From positions 176,558,868 through 176,622,867 of the forward strand of contig OY294069.1 of assembly GCA_958510875.1 (NCBI GenBank): a stretch of 64,000 nucleotides of DNA, in the 5' to 3' direction. This document shows, piece by piece, positions 45,818 through 55,764 of the stretch; position 1 is the stretch's first letter, and each line of letters begins with the position of its first letter. The DNA comes from Endomychus coccineus. Lineage: Eukaryota > Arthropoda > Insecta > Coleoptera > Endomychidae. A program made the translations under genes and the position numbers. Below the pieces are notes generated by a model that did not search any database, was not told the origin of the DNA, and saw only the letters and a program-made list of their open reading frames with translations.

Positions 45818-46110
45818 TACAAGGCCTATACGCTGAGTACAAAAGTCAGTATGACGTCATCAACAAGAGGGTTACAGTTGAGACGAAGCTACGATAGGAT
45901 CATTTAGTCTTAATGACGAAGTAACCAGTTTTGACTGACATCTGCTAAATATCACAATTTAACGACGTTTTGTTCTTTTTCTTGTGCAGAATTATATGTT
46001 CCTCAGATATTTGTGTGATTGGAAAGTGTTTTTACTTGTGAATAAGCGTGTATAAAAGTGTTATGACTGAATAAAGTGTGTTACAAGATGGCTTCTTATT
46101 TGAATGCTAA
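45818..46110 (+). repeat. R-family TATA-bearing repeat, copy 5
   Basis: Begins TAGTACAAGGCCTATACGCT as at 19406, and ends GTGTATAAAAGTGTTATGAC, then TGAATAAAGTG and ATGGCTTC. It lies tail to tail with the 3' side of a PLE reverse transcriptase on the - strand (46125-46750), which may be meaningful or chance. Confidence 0.65.
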
Positions 46111-46124
46111 TGAATGATGTATAA

Positions 46125-46750
46125 ACTTCTCTCAAAAGACATTTCCAAGAAACCTACCTTGAAAATTCTTGGCTTCCGGATGGATTACGCTTCATAGTGT
46201 CATTCAGGATCTAGGAACGGGAGTGAACCTTTTGATTCAACTTCCATGGTGAAAAGGATATTGGGATGTAATGAATTTGAATGATTGAGGAAGAAAACAA
46301 GATTTTCCCGATCATGTTGCCAAATAACAAAAGTGGCGTCGACATATCTAAACCAACATTTTGGTTTGAGAACAGACGAGTCGATAGCATCTTGCTCAAA
46401 AAATTCCATGAAGATATTAGCTATGACTGGAGAATGTGGGGAACCCATGGAAGCATTCATTATCTGATGCAAAAAATTGAATCTTTAAATTGCTGTCGTT
46501 GCTGAAAACAATCTTTGGATCATCAATCATAATTCTCATCAAGAAGATTTGATGCAAAAACAGATGCTGCTTTCAGAAATTTCATGAAATGTTACAGATA
46601 AAAATTTCTTCCCAAGTCCAAGTCATGAGCGATAAATGGTTTTGTATAACACAGAATTAAAAGTGAAGAACTTGGGAATAAATTGCAAAATGTGAGAAAT
46701 ATTAGGATTTCTGATGTTACTTTTAGGTTTTGCTAGTAGGAAGCCACCAA
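46125..46750 (-). mobile_element. Penelope-like element reverse transcriptase fragment
   Basis: The frame 46472-46200 reads NASMGSPHSPVIANIFMEFF, then KPKCWFRYVDATFVIWQHDR and LFTMEVESKGSLPFLD. This is RT motif 4 (A-MGSP-SPV-AN-FME), the catalytic box and the PFLD block of Penelope-like elements. The box is YVDA where YVDD is expected, so the enzyme is dead. Upstream frames to about 46600 are weakly PLE-like. Downstream the VYRKPTHT block is degraded. Confidence 0.8.
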
Positions 46751-46959
46751 ATTTGACCATCAATGCTTACCAGAGCACACATAGCTGCTAGAAAATTTGC
46801 TAGAAATTATGCGAATTGGCATGTTGATGATTATAAACAAGTTTTGATTCCCGGTGGATTCAGGAAATCTCCAGATGGTAGTAAGAGAAGAATGGAGAAG
46901 AACTGGTGCCTGCAATATCTTACCAAAGACACCGTTTGATGGTAGTTCTAGACTGATGT

Positions 46960-47165
46960 GGGGGATGATTTCTGGCGTTGTTATCTCAATTGGACTTCCA
47001 GAACGTTCGGCATACTTTGTGGTCATATTACCACAAAGAAAATCAGTAAGCCACTTGTGAATGGTTCCAATTGATGGTGGAGAGTCACCATAATTTTTAA
47101 CAAGCGATGCTTCGGTTTGCGTAATGTTTTTTCCACGCAAGAAATAATTATCTTCAATAAATCCT
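46960..47165 (-). mobile_element. mariner transposase N-terminal fragment
   Basis: The - strand reads RGKNITQTEASLVKNYGDSP, then PSIGTIHKWLTDFLCGNMTT and AERSGSPIEITTPEII. This is the paired helix-turn-helix and linker of mariner transposases, matching 59010-59150. It breaks off at about 46960 and unrelated sequence follows. Confidence 0.75.
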
Positions 47166-47387
47166 AAAGTAGATAAATGCCAAATATGCTTAATTGTTTA
47201 CATGGTATATTAAAAAGTTATATAATAAGGTTGACATAAAATGCAAATCAGTAAAACAGTATGGGCAAGATAGCTGATTCAGCTTACATCATTATGGTAC
47301 ATCATTCAACGACAACATGGACCCGAATGAATGACATGGTAGGTCAATATGTATTTTCTCTAAGAAGGAGAAGTATCTATTGATTAT

Positions 47388-47960
47388 AGTCCAGTCAATA
47401 AGCCGGAACATATGGAAAAGTTGGGAAACAGCTCGGATTTGAAAAATTTTTGAATGATCTCAAGATCATTCGTTATCACTAAAATCACACCCCGAGGGCA
47501 ATGGGCAATTTTGGGGGGTGTTTTTCCCCCCAAAGATGGGTCAAATTTTGGGGCAACTGAAAAAAATTCATCTCCAGAAATTCAACAAAATTTTCCATCT
47601 TAAAGTCTCCAAATGTCTCACTCGGGGGGTTTTTGGGGCCCCAGGTGCATGTGGTGACTTTTTAGATGTCTTATTCGTGATCAGCGACCCCAAAAATCTT
47701 CTAGTAGATATTTTCGAGCCGATTCCTTCACTCTGGACCATTTTGTGAATTTTTTTTAGTTGCCCCAAAATTTGATTCATCTTTGGGGGGGGGGGGGGGG
47801 AAACACCCACCAAAATTGCCCATTGCCTTCGGGGTGTGATTTTAGTGGTAACGAATGATCTTGAGGGCTCACAGAACCCATTGCATCAAAAAATTTTCAA
47901 ATCCGAGCTGTTTTCCAACTTTTCGATATGACACAGTATTTCCCGGCTTATTGACTGTAC
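47388..47960. mobile_element. 573-bp fold-back DNA element with long inverted repeats
   Basis: The left terminus GTCCAGTCAATAAGCCGG (47389 onward) is mirrored by CCGGCTTATTGACTGTAC on the right (47943-47960). The arms continue inward for more than 100 bp, for example ATCACACCCCGAGGGCAATG against CATTGCCTTCGGGGTGTGAT. The centre has G-runs (47515-47521 and about 47785-47800). TA dinucleotides flank both ends, suggesting a Tc1/mariner-like target. ORFs on both strands here are shadows of the fold-back. Confidence 0.75.
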
Positions 47961-48044
47961 TATTAGAATAGGGTATTATTAGTAAGTTGTCAATGATTTT
48001 CCCCAGATCTACATATTTCAGAATTTTCGATAATCCCTTACCTT

Positions 48045-48180
48045 CAATTGTATCTCATTAACCCTATTGCATTTTAGTTCCTATTTATAATTGAATGATT
48101 TCCTTGATAATGGCACTTCGCTGTTGAAACATTAACGTTTTCATGTTATTATTAAAAATGATATAAAAACAAAGTGACTG
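48045..48180 (+). repeat. PLE-type terminal repeat with decayed hammerhead-like block, copy A
   Basis: Aligns with 50098-50247: a CCCTA-T-C-T start, TGATTTCnT, AATGGCACTTCG, TGTTGAAAC, ACG and a TATAAAAACAAAGT TATA-like end. The hammerhead-like core is TTGATAA (48104-48110) with GAAAC at 48126-48130, two changes from CTGATGA, so inactive. Confidence 0.4.
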
Positions 48181-48919
48181 TTCTTCCATTTAATCATGAT
48201 TCTAGGATTACAAAAATGTAAATTGTTGGTCGAAATGAGAAGAATGATCTTTCGGTGGTTCCATTTCAAAAACTTTCCGATTTAGTTGATTTGTTCCGTT
48301 TCTCAAATAAAACCGAATAAATAATCTATTCCTCATTTAAACCATTTAACAACATTGGGACCGTCATGCCTTGTCGAGTTTCCACTAGTTATTGATTAAC
48401 GTTGAAGTTGGAGTTGGGCAATATTGAATTGTCGACAAAGAACGCATGTCGTAACTTAGATTACCTAGTACACTTGGTAGTAACGAGTAATTATTATTCA
48501 ATATACAACACGTCTTTTAATTGGTTGTTATCTGAACAGTTTTCCATCTCTCCCTGCTACATTTGTCTCATTCTGTACACTCCACAAAACAAGTTTTTAT
48601 TATAAGTCGCGCGTAGTTTTGAGAACAGTTAGTAATTAATTAATTATATTGTTGTTTTTAATTGTAGCAAATGCTTGTAGCTGCATCGAGAGAGATCCTT
48701 TTTTGCTGCTATTCATAAAAATAAATGAAACATTCAGACTGAATTAGGAATCGTTATTGTAAGAGAAATATTTAAGAGAAATGTGATTAAAATCGATTAC
48801 CGGAATAGATGGCACGTAACCGCCCCACACATGTTAGGAACATGTAGAAATCTGAAAAACTATAGATCCTTAATGTCTAATAACCGTTATAAATAGATAA
48901 AATCATTTACTGTGCAAAA

Positions 48920-49010
48920 AAATTTTCAGAAACTTCGATTTTTACAAAATTTCGTAAGGGGTATGGTAAAATCTCGATTTTAGATTAGGTTTCAACAGAA
49001 TCGATGATGA
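48920..49010 (-). mobile_element. hAT-related repeat fragment
   Basis: Contains TACCCCTTACGAAATTTTGT on the - strand, the same stretch that encodes YPLWNYVKIENAKK in the hAT frame at 49194-49478. Copies also occur at 50620-50645 and, inverted, at 50720-50741. Confidence 0.4.
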
Positions 49011-49129
49011 GAAATACGTATCTGACGCTGGTTTTAACCGTTGATTGTGATTAACCACGGTACATATTGTCAAGACCATGAATTCTGCCCATCCCATGGA
49101 CAATGACTCTGATAAAATCATATTGTATA

Positions 49130-49478
49130 GGGATAATACACTTATATTTTGTAACGACCTCCTTCTGAGATCCTGCTGAACAAATTTCAGCGATTATACC
49201 AACTTTTTGGCATTTTCGATTTTGACATAATTCCATAAGGGGTAAGTAGCTAACTGTTCCAGTTCATCTACCTTTTTTTCGGAAGTAAATCCTGGAAGGA
49301 GCAGTCGAACGCTTGGTAGAATATCTTCGTTTTCAATGAATCTGTCTGTCAAATTTTGAATCAAAGCGTCGATGCAAGGAATGAATGTGGTGACTCTGAA
49401 ATACTCTTCACTACTTGTTGTTTGCGGATTTGCACGGTTTTTCTGTCGTGATGTTACTCTTGGAGCCTGAAGTGTCAA
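49130..49478 (-). mobile_element. hAT-like transposase fragment
   Basis: The frame 49478-49194 reads APRVTSRQKNRANPQTTSSE, then EYFRVTTFIPCIDALIQNLT and DRFIENEDILPSVRLLLPGF. The R-x-x-x-RQ-x-x-RAN ... Y-R ... F-IP-x-D-x-L-I-x-x-L-x-x-RF pattern is that of hAT-family proteins of the ZMYM1/P52rIPK type. Its last 50 bp belong to a roughly 115-bp repeat (49130-49245) that recurs at 50528-50645. The C-terminal dimerisation region is absent. Confidence 0.6.
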
Positions 49479-49718
49479 GTCATTTATTACTGATATTCAA
49501 TCATCCGTAGATATCCGCATTAAGCTCCGGCGATGCACATTAACCGTGGACATTTATGACAGGAGAAAATTTAATAAACGTAATTAATCTGTGAAGTAGA
49601 ATCGAATATATCTAGCTACGATGTTGAATAGACTTCATCCCAGAATTGATAAAAACTCAATCTTGAAATATCCTATTCAAAACGTCACTTCACTCACCAT
49701 GATCATTCTCTGCACAGA

Positions 49719-49973
49719 TTGAGGTTTCCGTTTTTGGCTGTGATGGTTGTTTGCCCTTGTTGGCGTTTCATTTTGCATTGTAGAAATTACTTAATCATTT
49801 TTTACAAAGATATCCTGAGCGTTTTACATAACCAAACCAGAGGTTTTAAATTGAATACATTAGAATCCATAGAGATTTATAAAGGTGTCAAAAACTCTAA
49901 TAAAAATATCCTCAATGATCAGTTAGACCTATATCAAAGTGATCTTTTCATGTGTCTTTCAAACCGCTCTTAA
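49719..49973 (+). mobile_element. Penelope-like element C-terminal tail
   Basis: The frame ends HNQTRGFKLNTLESIEIYKG, then VKNSNKNILNDQLDLYQSDL. This is the LE-x-x-EI-x-K ... LN-x-Q terminal segment that follows GIY-YIG in Penelope-like elements. It stops near 49973. About 130 bp later begins the repeat with a hammerhead-like block (50098-50247), the order expected for ORF then terminal repeat. Confidence 0.6.
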
Positions 49974-50097
49974 AATAATTCTTAGAATATTAAATTATAA
50001 TCACACTAATTCAAAAATTGTTACTATGTTTACTATGTAATACTGTACTTTCCTAGGATCTACCTGTTTTTGGAATTTCCGTTGATCCCTTCATCTC

Positions 50098-50247
50098 AAC
50101 CCTACTTTACTCTATTCTATTTATATTTGAACTGTTTCATTGATTTCTTCATAATTTTCTATTTGTTTGTTAATGGCACTTCGGTGTTGAAACTATAGTT
50201 ACGTCTTCACGTTATTATTAATAGAAGTGGTATAAAAACAAAGTAAG
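50098..50247 (+). repeat. PLE-type terminal repeat with hammerhead-like block, copy B
   Basis: GGCAC/GTGTT forms a 5-bp stem (two G-U) capped by TTCG, followed at once by GAAAC (50175-50193), as helix II and its 3' core in a hammerhead. The 5' core is decayed (TTAAT where CTGATGA is expected). A TATA-like TATAAAAACAAAGT follows at about 50231. Pairs with 48045-48180. Confidence 0.4.
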
Positions 50248-50527
50248 ATATTCTTTCGAAAAATTACCATAAAGTAACGGCTTCCACCATCGATTTTTTG
50301 AATGATGTTTAGTGCTGCCGCATGTGACATAAAAGAGAAGCTTTTATGAAATATTAATGCAGGGATCCGTCGAATCAATGAACAATATACCTGTTGTAGA
50401 TTGAGAAATTTGATTTAAAAACAAAAATTTTATTCTCGAAGAGACTTCTAGAGGAGAACACAAATTCGCAAGAATTTTTGAGATTTCGATGGGGGCCCTG
50501 GCTTCTCGAGCCCCCGCCCTGGCTACG

Positions 50528-50760
50528 TGCCTGGATAATACATTTATAGTTTGTATCGGTCTCCTTTTGAGACCGTGCTGAACAAATTTCAGCAACTATT
50601 CCAACTTTTTAGAATTTTCGAGTTTTACAAAATTTTATAAGGGGTAGTAAGTATGGAAAAATCTTGATTTCGGTCGAAATCATCGATTCTGTTGAAACTT
50701 TGTTTCAATACGTTTTCCATACTTTTACCCCTTATGAAATTGTGAGGAAAATCCCAAAAG
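50528..50760. repeat. Cruciform-forming repeat derived from a hAT piece
   Basis: 50528-50645 repeat 49130-49245. An inverted copy of the end makes outer arms of about 29 bp (50631-50663 with 50713-50741: ...ATAAGGGGTA...GTATGGAAAA against TTTTCCATAC...TACCCCTTAT...). Two inner hairpins are GATTTCG/CGAAATC (50666-50681) and TTGAAAC/GTTTCAA (50692-50708). Confidence 0.6.
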
Positions 50761-51469
50761 TAGGCCAGCTACGCCTATGATAACAATGTGTTCAATTCAT
50801 TCATCGACAATTCGGAGGAATTTCATAAATAATCGTTCGCATCTATTTGAAATATAATGGAGCTCCGACGTTCCGACTCCAATCCAATTAAACTGACTAT
50901 ATTTATACTCATGTACCTTGTATCTAACTGAAATTTATGAATGAGACCCGGCCAGATAAAGTGGAAACGAAATTCTAACTTTCGTATGGATATAATTAGG
51001 TTCGATATAACAAAGTGAACACTGTTCGGAATCGACATCGAGATACGGTAGCTAATACAAGCGACCAAACGAATACTGTCTTTGAAATGGACATATCACG
51101 TGAGTGATATTAACGGCAATAATTGCTCTGTCCTTTACTTTGTGATATCCTATTTTTGAACAATTAAATATACTCGTTATCATTCTGGAAATATAGTATT
51201 TCAATCTTTTTGATGAAACTAAAAATATGTTGAAAAGTAGCAGTAAACAGAACTTTATAGCATTGAGTTCAATTTTATCAACAAGAATCCATATCTATGG
51301 TCTGTTTGCCGAAACAAACTAATGACGTCATATCTGAAGTAGATACAGTGTTACAATAACTTGTTAGATTCAATTAAAAAATTAAAGTTGAGAAATTCTT
51401 TCACCACGCTGTGGCATTCTCGAAGCTTGGAATTATCAACAAAAGCCAAGTCTATAATTATGTCCTCAA

Positions 51470-51890
51470 ATATTAGAAATCAATCTGAAAGTGGTATGAA
51501 TTTCAGGATCGTGGTAGACAAGGGTTTGGGTGAGAGTTTATTTACAAAATTGTTGACGAGTGGTGAATTATAGGTATCGAGTTGGTGTTTTAATATTATA
51601 TTACTACTGATTTTGAATGTTGTAAAAGTTCTGTTGATTCTAGAATTGAGTTCACCTCCTTTTTTGTGAATAGGTAAAATATCGAAATTTTAAGGTGAAT
51701 TTGTGATTATGTTCTAAAAGGTGATTGGCGTAATATAGAGTCCTCTTTTTTGAGCCTATTACATCTCATATGTTCGTGGAACCTTACACTGAAATTGCGT
51801 TCAGTTTGTCCTATATACAATGCACTGCAGTCATCACACCTCAACCTAGAAACTTCAGTTCACTTTAATTTATCTTTTCTACATTTTGAA
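51470..51890 (-). mobile_element. Penelope-like element GIY-YIG and tail
   Basis: The - strand reads EVSRLRCDDCSALYIGQTER, then NFSVRFHEHMRCN. In a shifted frame follow FTLKFDILPIHKKGGELNSR and QLDTYNSPLVNNFVNKLSPK. So the nuclease and terminal segment are represented, with frameshifts. The + strand ORFs here are shadows. Confidence 0.7.
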
Positions 51891-52042
51891 TTAATAATAT
51901 ATGAGTATAGATTATTTGTTGTTTTAATTCTGGTTTTTAAGAAATTGAGATATTTGAAAGTGTTTACCTAAATTTGTTAGACGTGCAACATTTGGCATTA
52001 GGGCTTCTTTATCAATAATATTGGATTTTCACTACTTCAGTT

Positions 52043-52305
52043 GAGATGATTTTAGGTATTCACAAGAACCATTTAGATGGAAAGTAGTGACGAAATAACA
52101 GTTTTTTCGAAACCTACTATGAAAATGCAATTATCCAACATACATACAAAGCAAACACCGCAAATTTAGTTGGGATCCTGAAATATTTATTGGATCCCAA
52201 AAGTATAATTTTTTAAATTTTTTTGAATAACCGGTTCAGAGATTTTATTCCAATTAATAATATTCTATAAGTAATTTCGTTATATAGGATTGTATCTTAT
52301 TTCAA
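52043..52305 (+). repeat. Flanking direct repeat, left copy
   Basis: About 263 bp matching 52925-53181 from GAGATGATTTT to TGTTATACA, including a TATTGGATCCCAAAAGTATA block and TTCAGAGATTTTATT. The two copies enclose a LINE family A fragment. Confidence 0.75.
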
Positions 52306-52924
52306 TGTTATACACTAGATTGATTGGTGCCTTCAGAATACTAAATACACTGGAGAATGTTCCCATTGGGTCAGGACACATTAGCTTCGTAAAAATCGGG
52401 ACCAAGGACGTGTCAGGTATGAGAACAGATCATATTCCAAAGCGATACTCTTTTGACAACACATTCAGAAGCCAAGCTTGGTGCTTTCAGAATTCAAAAT
52501 ATACTGGAGGATGTTCACATTGAGCCAGGACACATGAGTATCGTAAAAATCGTGACCAGTGACGTGTTACGCATAAGAACAGATCACATTCCAAAGCGAT
52601 AAAACTCTTTTGACAATACATTCAGGGTATCAATACCAGAAAGGACTGAATGGGAACATACAAACCTGGGCAACATTCTCCAGGGAAAGATATGGTATAC
52701 AGACGGGTCTAAGACTGAAAAATGTGCAGGTGCAGGAGTATACTTAAGAAACCCAAAGACTTGCTTAAGCTATTCAATGGGTAAACACATATCTGTCTTC
52801 CGGATATATGCAATCCTCCAATGGTTGAAGGAAAACAATTGGAGAGCACTCGAAGATGAGCAGATCCACATAATGACAGACAGTCAGGACCATGAGACCC
52901 AAAGGCTCATAACCTCCCCATAAT
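52306..52924 (+). mobile_element. LINE family A fragment between direct repeats
   Basis: Encodes the region before RNase H (GAFRILNTLENVPIGSGHIS, DVSGMRTDHIPKRYSF), present twice in tandem (period about 154 bp, 52324 and 52478). RNase H starts in another frame with WYTDGSKTEKCAGAGVYLRN, then YAILQWLKENNWRALEDEQI and MTDSQ. At 52888 it jumps directly to the family 3' UTR end (CCCAAAGGCTCATAACCTCC). Thus the C-terminal half is deleted. Confidence 0.7.
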
Positions 52925-53181
52925 GAGATGATTTTGGATATCCACAAGAACAACAAGAAAGTAGCGGCTTCGCGAAATAAGAGTTTTTTCGAACACGATA
53001 ATAAAAATGCAATTATTCAACTTCATACCAAGTAAACGGAGCAAATTTTATTGGGATCACTCTTTATTGGATCCCAAAAGTATAATTCTGTAGAATAACC
53101 GATTCAGAGATTTTATTTCAATCAATATTCAATAAATAATTTTCGTTATATATGATTGTATTTTATTTGAATGTTATACAG
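52925..53181 (+). repeat. Flanking direct repeat, right copy
   Basis: Second copy of 52043-52305, offset 882 bp. The similarity covers the whole length with small indels. Confidence 0.75.
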
Positions 53182-54049
53182 TTGATTAATTATTCTCGAA
53201 TAAATAGAGGCTACTTCCGCAGATTTAGCTTCTAACTTAATCGCCATAGAATCTCTCTGACATAGAAAACCATTACAACACCCCCCACCCCTTCCAGTTC
53301 TGAAGTCGTTAGTTAATGAAGGAAACAGTTGCCAACTCGGTTTTTATGTTTTTCAACATTACCTGCAGGAATTTCTTCGTTGTCGAAGAAATGACTATCG
53401 AATGTAATATTACATTTCCTGTCATTTGTTTGCTTATCATTGCAATACTGGCTTCTTTCGTTCAGTGGCCGGTCGTCGAGAATTTATACGGTTGACTGTA
53501 TATCAGAACAGATGCCATGAGACAAAAGACAATCAGCCTATTAAAGGTAGACACTGTACCAACAATTTATTGTCCCAATTAGCCAAATCGTAAGGATACG
53601 TGTTTTGGAAAACCAATAACCCCTCGTCAGCTTCTAAAACGGCCAACTGTTTTTCGCAGAATTCTTTCAACATGTCATAAACAAAGAATCGGTCGCCCTG
53701 CAACCTTCATGTAACTCTGTTGAATATTTGGGTTAGTTTTGAAATTGAGAAATTGTCGCAGGTATTTCTTTCCCGGAACAATGGAGGAAAATATCGTACG
53801 TTTCATTGTTTTATGAAAAAGAACCGGGTTGATTTGGAAATCAAATATTTCTATAGTAAAATTAGATTTGGAAAAATAATCTTTATTATAATTGTTATAT
53901 TATTAGTTCAGTCCTTTAGTCGTATTACGTATTGTGATTCGATATGAATTTAGAGTTTATAAGAATATTGCTTAGCAGCGGATTCTCAATTTATATACTT
54001 AAAACATTAATGTTTTATAATTTCGATTGTTCGTCATTCTGTTCGTTTC
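53182..54049. other. No gene seen
   Basis: ORF 53720-53947 (+) has no recognisable domain. Confidence 0.4.
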
Positions 54050-54260
54050 GCCGACGTGGGAATTTTTTTATAAAATTAGTGCTATAAAGACGCCTTGTGA
54101 TGATACAATTAGTCTTAAGAAATCACGTTTTAGACATAATACGTCTTCTGATGACGGTCGTGAGACCGAAACGTACTTAAAGACGAAAATAATAAGCATA
54201 TGTGTTAGTGTGACCTATTTCCCAAGAATTTTATACATAAAGTACTTACCATTAAAAACA
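54050..54260 (+). repeat. PLE-type terminal repeat with hammerhead, copy 2
   Basis: Pairs with 11848-12030. PLE GIY-YIG sequence in the same orientation begins at about 55765, on the far side of the LINE insertion at 54447-55752. Confidence 0.65.
54142..54185 (+). ncRNA. Hammerhead ribozyme motif, type I, minimal helix III
   Basis: Helix I 5' arm CGTCTT (54142-54147); core CTGATGA (54148-54154); one extra C; helix II GGTC/GACC with GTGA loop (54156-54167); GAA (54168-54170); helix III region ACGTACTT (54171-54178), where the sister copy has GT this copy has TT, so one pair is lost; cleavage-site A (54179); helix I 3' arm AAGACG (54180-54185). Helix I is six perfect Watson-Crick pairs. The core is complete. 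Compared with the copy at 11928, the bases that differ keep helix I and strengthen helix II, as selection on structure would. Confidence 0.75.
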
Positions 54261-54446
54261 GATAGTGATATTTTTCATCTTCTGTGATTATTTTCATTTT
54301 GTAAGCTTCTGTTTACTATTATTTATATCTTTATAGTATCTGAGAGGTTTACAATAAATTATCATTTTTATTAATTTATCTTTCTAATCATTAGTGGTTA
54401 TTGATTATCGCCAATAATATTAGGGATCTCTCTAATATCCCAGATT

Positions 54447-55752
54447 CAATCAATCAATCAATCAATCAGAACGGGGGCGGACGAGTCCGGAGCACTTAGA
54501 CCGCTTGATTGGGTCCATTGTGCGCCCCTTGATACGAGAATCAATCCAGCAGGCCCAAGGCCGTGCCAAAAGCTAAGATTTCGCCTGGACTGATATCTCT
54601 TATTGCTTCAGGCAGCATATGTGTACTGCCGAGGTGTTGTAGCCTGAGAGAAACCAGTGCTGGATATTCTGCTAGGATATGAGAGGCAGTTTCATCCGCC
54701 TCCCCACATTTACTACAAATTGAGTCTTCGACAATGCCCATTGTGTGTAGATGTTTATTCAGATGACAGTGTCCTGTGAGGAGTCCTGTCACCAGTTTTA
54801 GGCCTCTCCTGCTCATAGAGAGTAGGGTTTTAGAGAGTTTAGGCGAGAATTCCCTGATGTGGAGCTTCGCCTGCCTCCTGCCTGGGGAACCACGCCAGAT
54901 CGAGAGCCACTGTCTGTCCAGCAGCTCCTTGAGGGCGTGGAGCCCGGTGGTCGATGAAATTCCGATCGTGGAGTCGAGGCCAGGGGCGCTCAAGGAGCCC
55001 CGTTTGGCCAATTCATCGGCCACTTCGTTTCCCTTCACACCAGAATGGGCAGGTACCCACACTAGCTGAAGTTTGTTTCTTCTGGCTAATTCAACCAGAG
55101 TTTCCCTGCACTCCAAGACAAGCCTAGAAGTCATTCTGTGGGCGCGAAGTGCGCCCAGGGCCGCTCGGCTGTCAGTGCAGATGTAAATCCGTCTACCTCG
55201 GTAGTTTAGTCTAAGGTTTTCCAGGGCACATGTCCGTATTGCACAGACCTCAGCCTGAAAAACGGTTGCGTGGCCACCTAGGGAAACTGAAATCTCCCTT
55301 TTGGGTGTACGCGAGTAGACTCCGGCTCCGCTGAACCCGCCAGTCTTAGACCCGTCCGTGAACCACACGAGTCCCCCTGGCGGAAGCGGCCCAGAGTCCT
55401 TGTTCTCCCAGTCCGTCCTCTGAGTTATGAGAATGTCTGGTGTTTGAAACCTGACCGCCGGCGCTATCGCATCCTGCGTCTGTCGGAGGATCGGGCAGTT
55501 CTCGGCTGCCCAATCCCAGATTTTGCTATGACAGCGAGGCGTAGACGCAACGACCCACTGGCCCAGACCAGCCAACCGATACGCCGTACCCGCAGCCACC
55601 GTTTTGATATGGATTTGTAGAGGAACGATACCCACCAGAACCTCCAGAGCCCTGGTGGGCGCGGTCCTCATAGCCCCCGTTATCCCCACGCAGACAAGTC
55701 GTTGAGCCTTGTCCAGCGCCAGACGGGACAAAGCCGTTTCTGTCGCCGGAAT
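54447..55752 (-). mobile_element. R1/LOA-type LINE insertion, 5' truncated, with 12-bp target duplication
   Basis: Flanked by ATATCCCAGATT on both sides (54435-54446 and 55753-55764). The 396-codon open frame (55731-54541) has no true start; it opens in the RT C-terminus (KAQRLVCVGITGAMRT), then RNase H with all four acidic residues visible (FTDGSKTGGFSGAGVYS, FQAEVCAIRTC, ICTDSRAALGAL, GNEVADELAKRG), then a C-terminal region (KLHIREFSPKLSK, TGHCHLNKHLHTMG, CSKCGEADETASHIL). The last Cys of the usual C-C-H-C cluster reads as Glu-Tyr. The 3' UTR of about 80 bp ends in a (TTGA)n tail (54447-54470). It is the least decayed element here. Confidence 0.88.
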
Positions 55753-55764
55753 ATATCCCAGATT

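Noticed and set aside
46281..46505. + strand ORFs at 46281-46505 and 46285-46467
   Set aside because: Antisense to the Penelope-like reverse transcriptase on the - strand.
47518..47813. Overlapping ORFs on both strands encoding similar glycine/proline-containing peptides
   Set aside because: They mirror each other because the DNA is a fold-back element; not evidence of coding.
54776..55069. 97-codon + strand ORF
   Set aside because: Antisense shadow inside the LINE open frame on the - strand.
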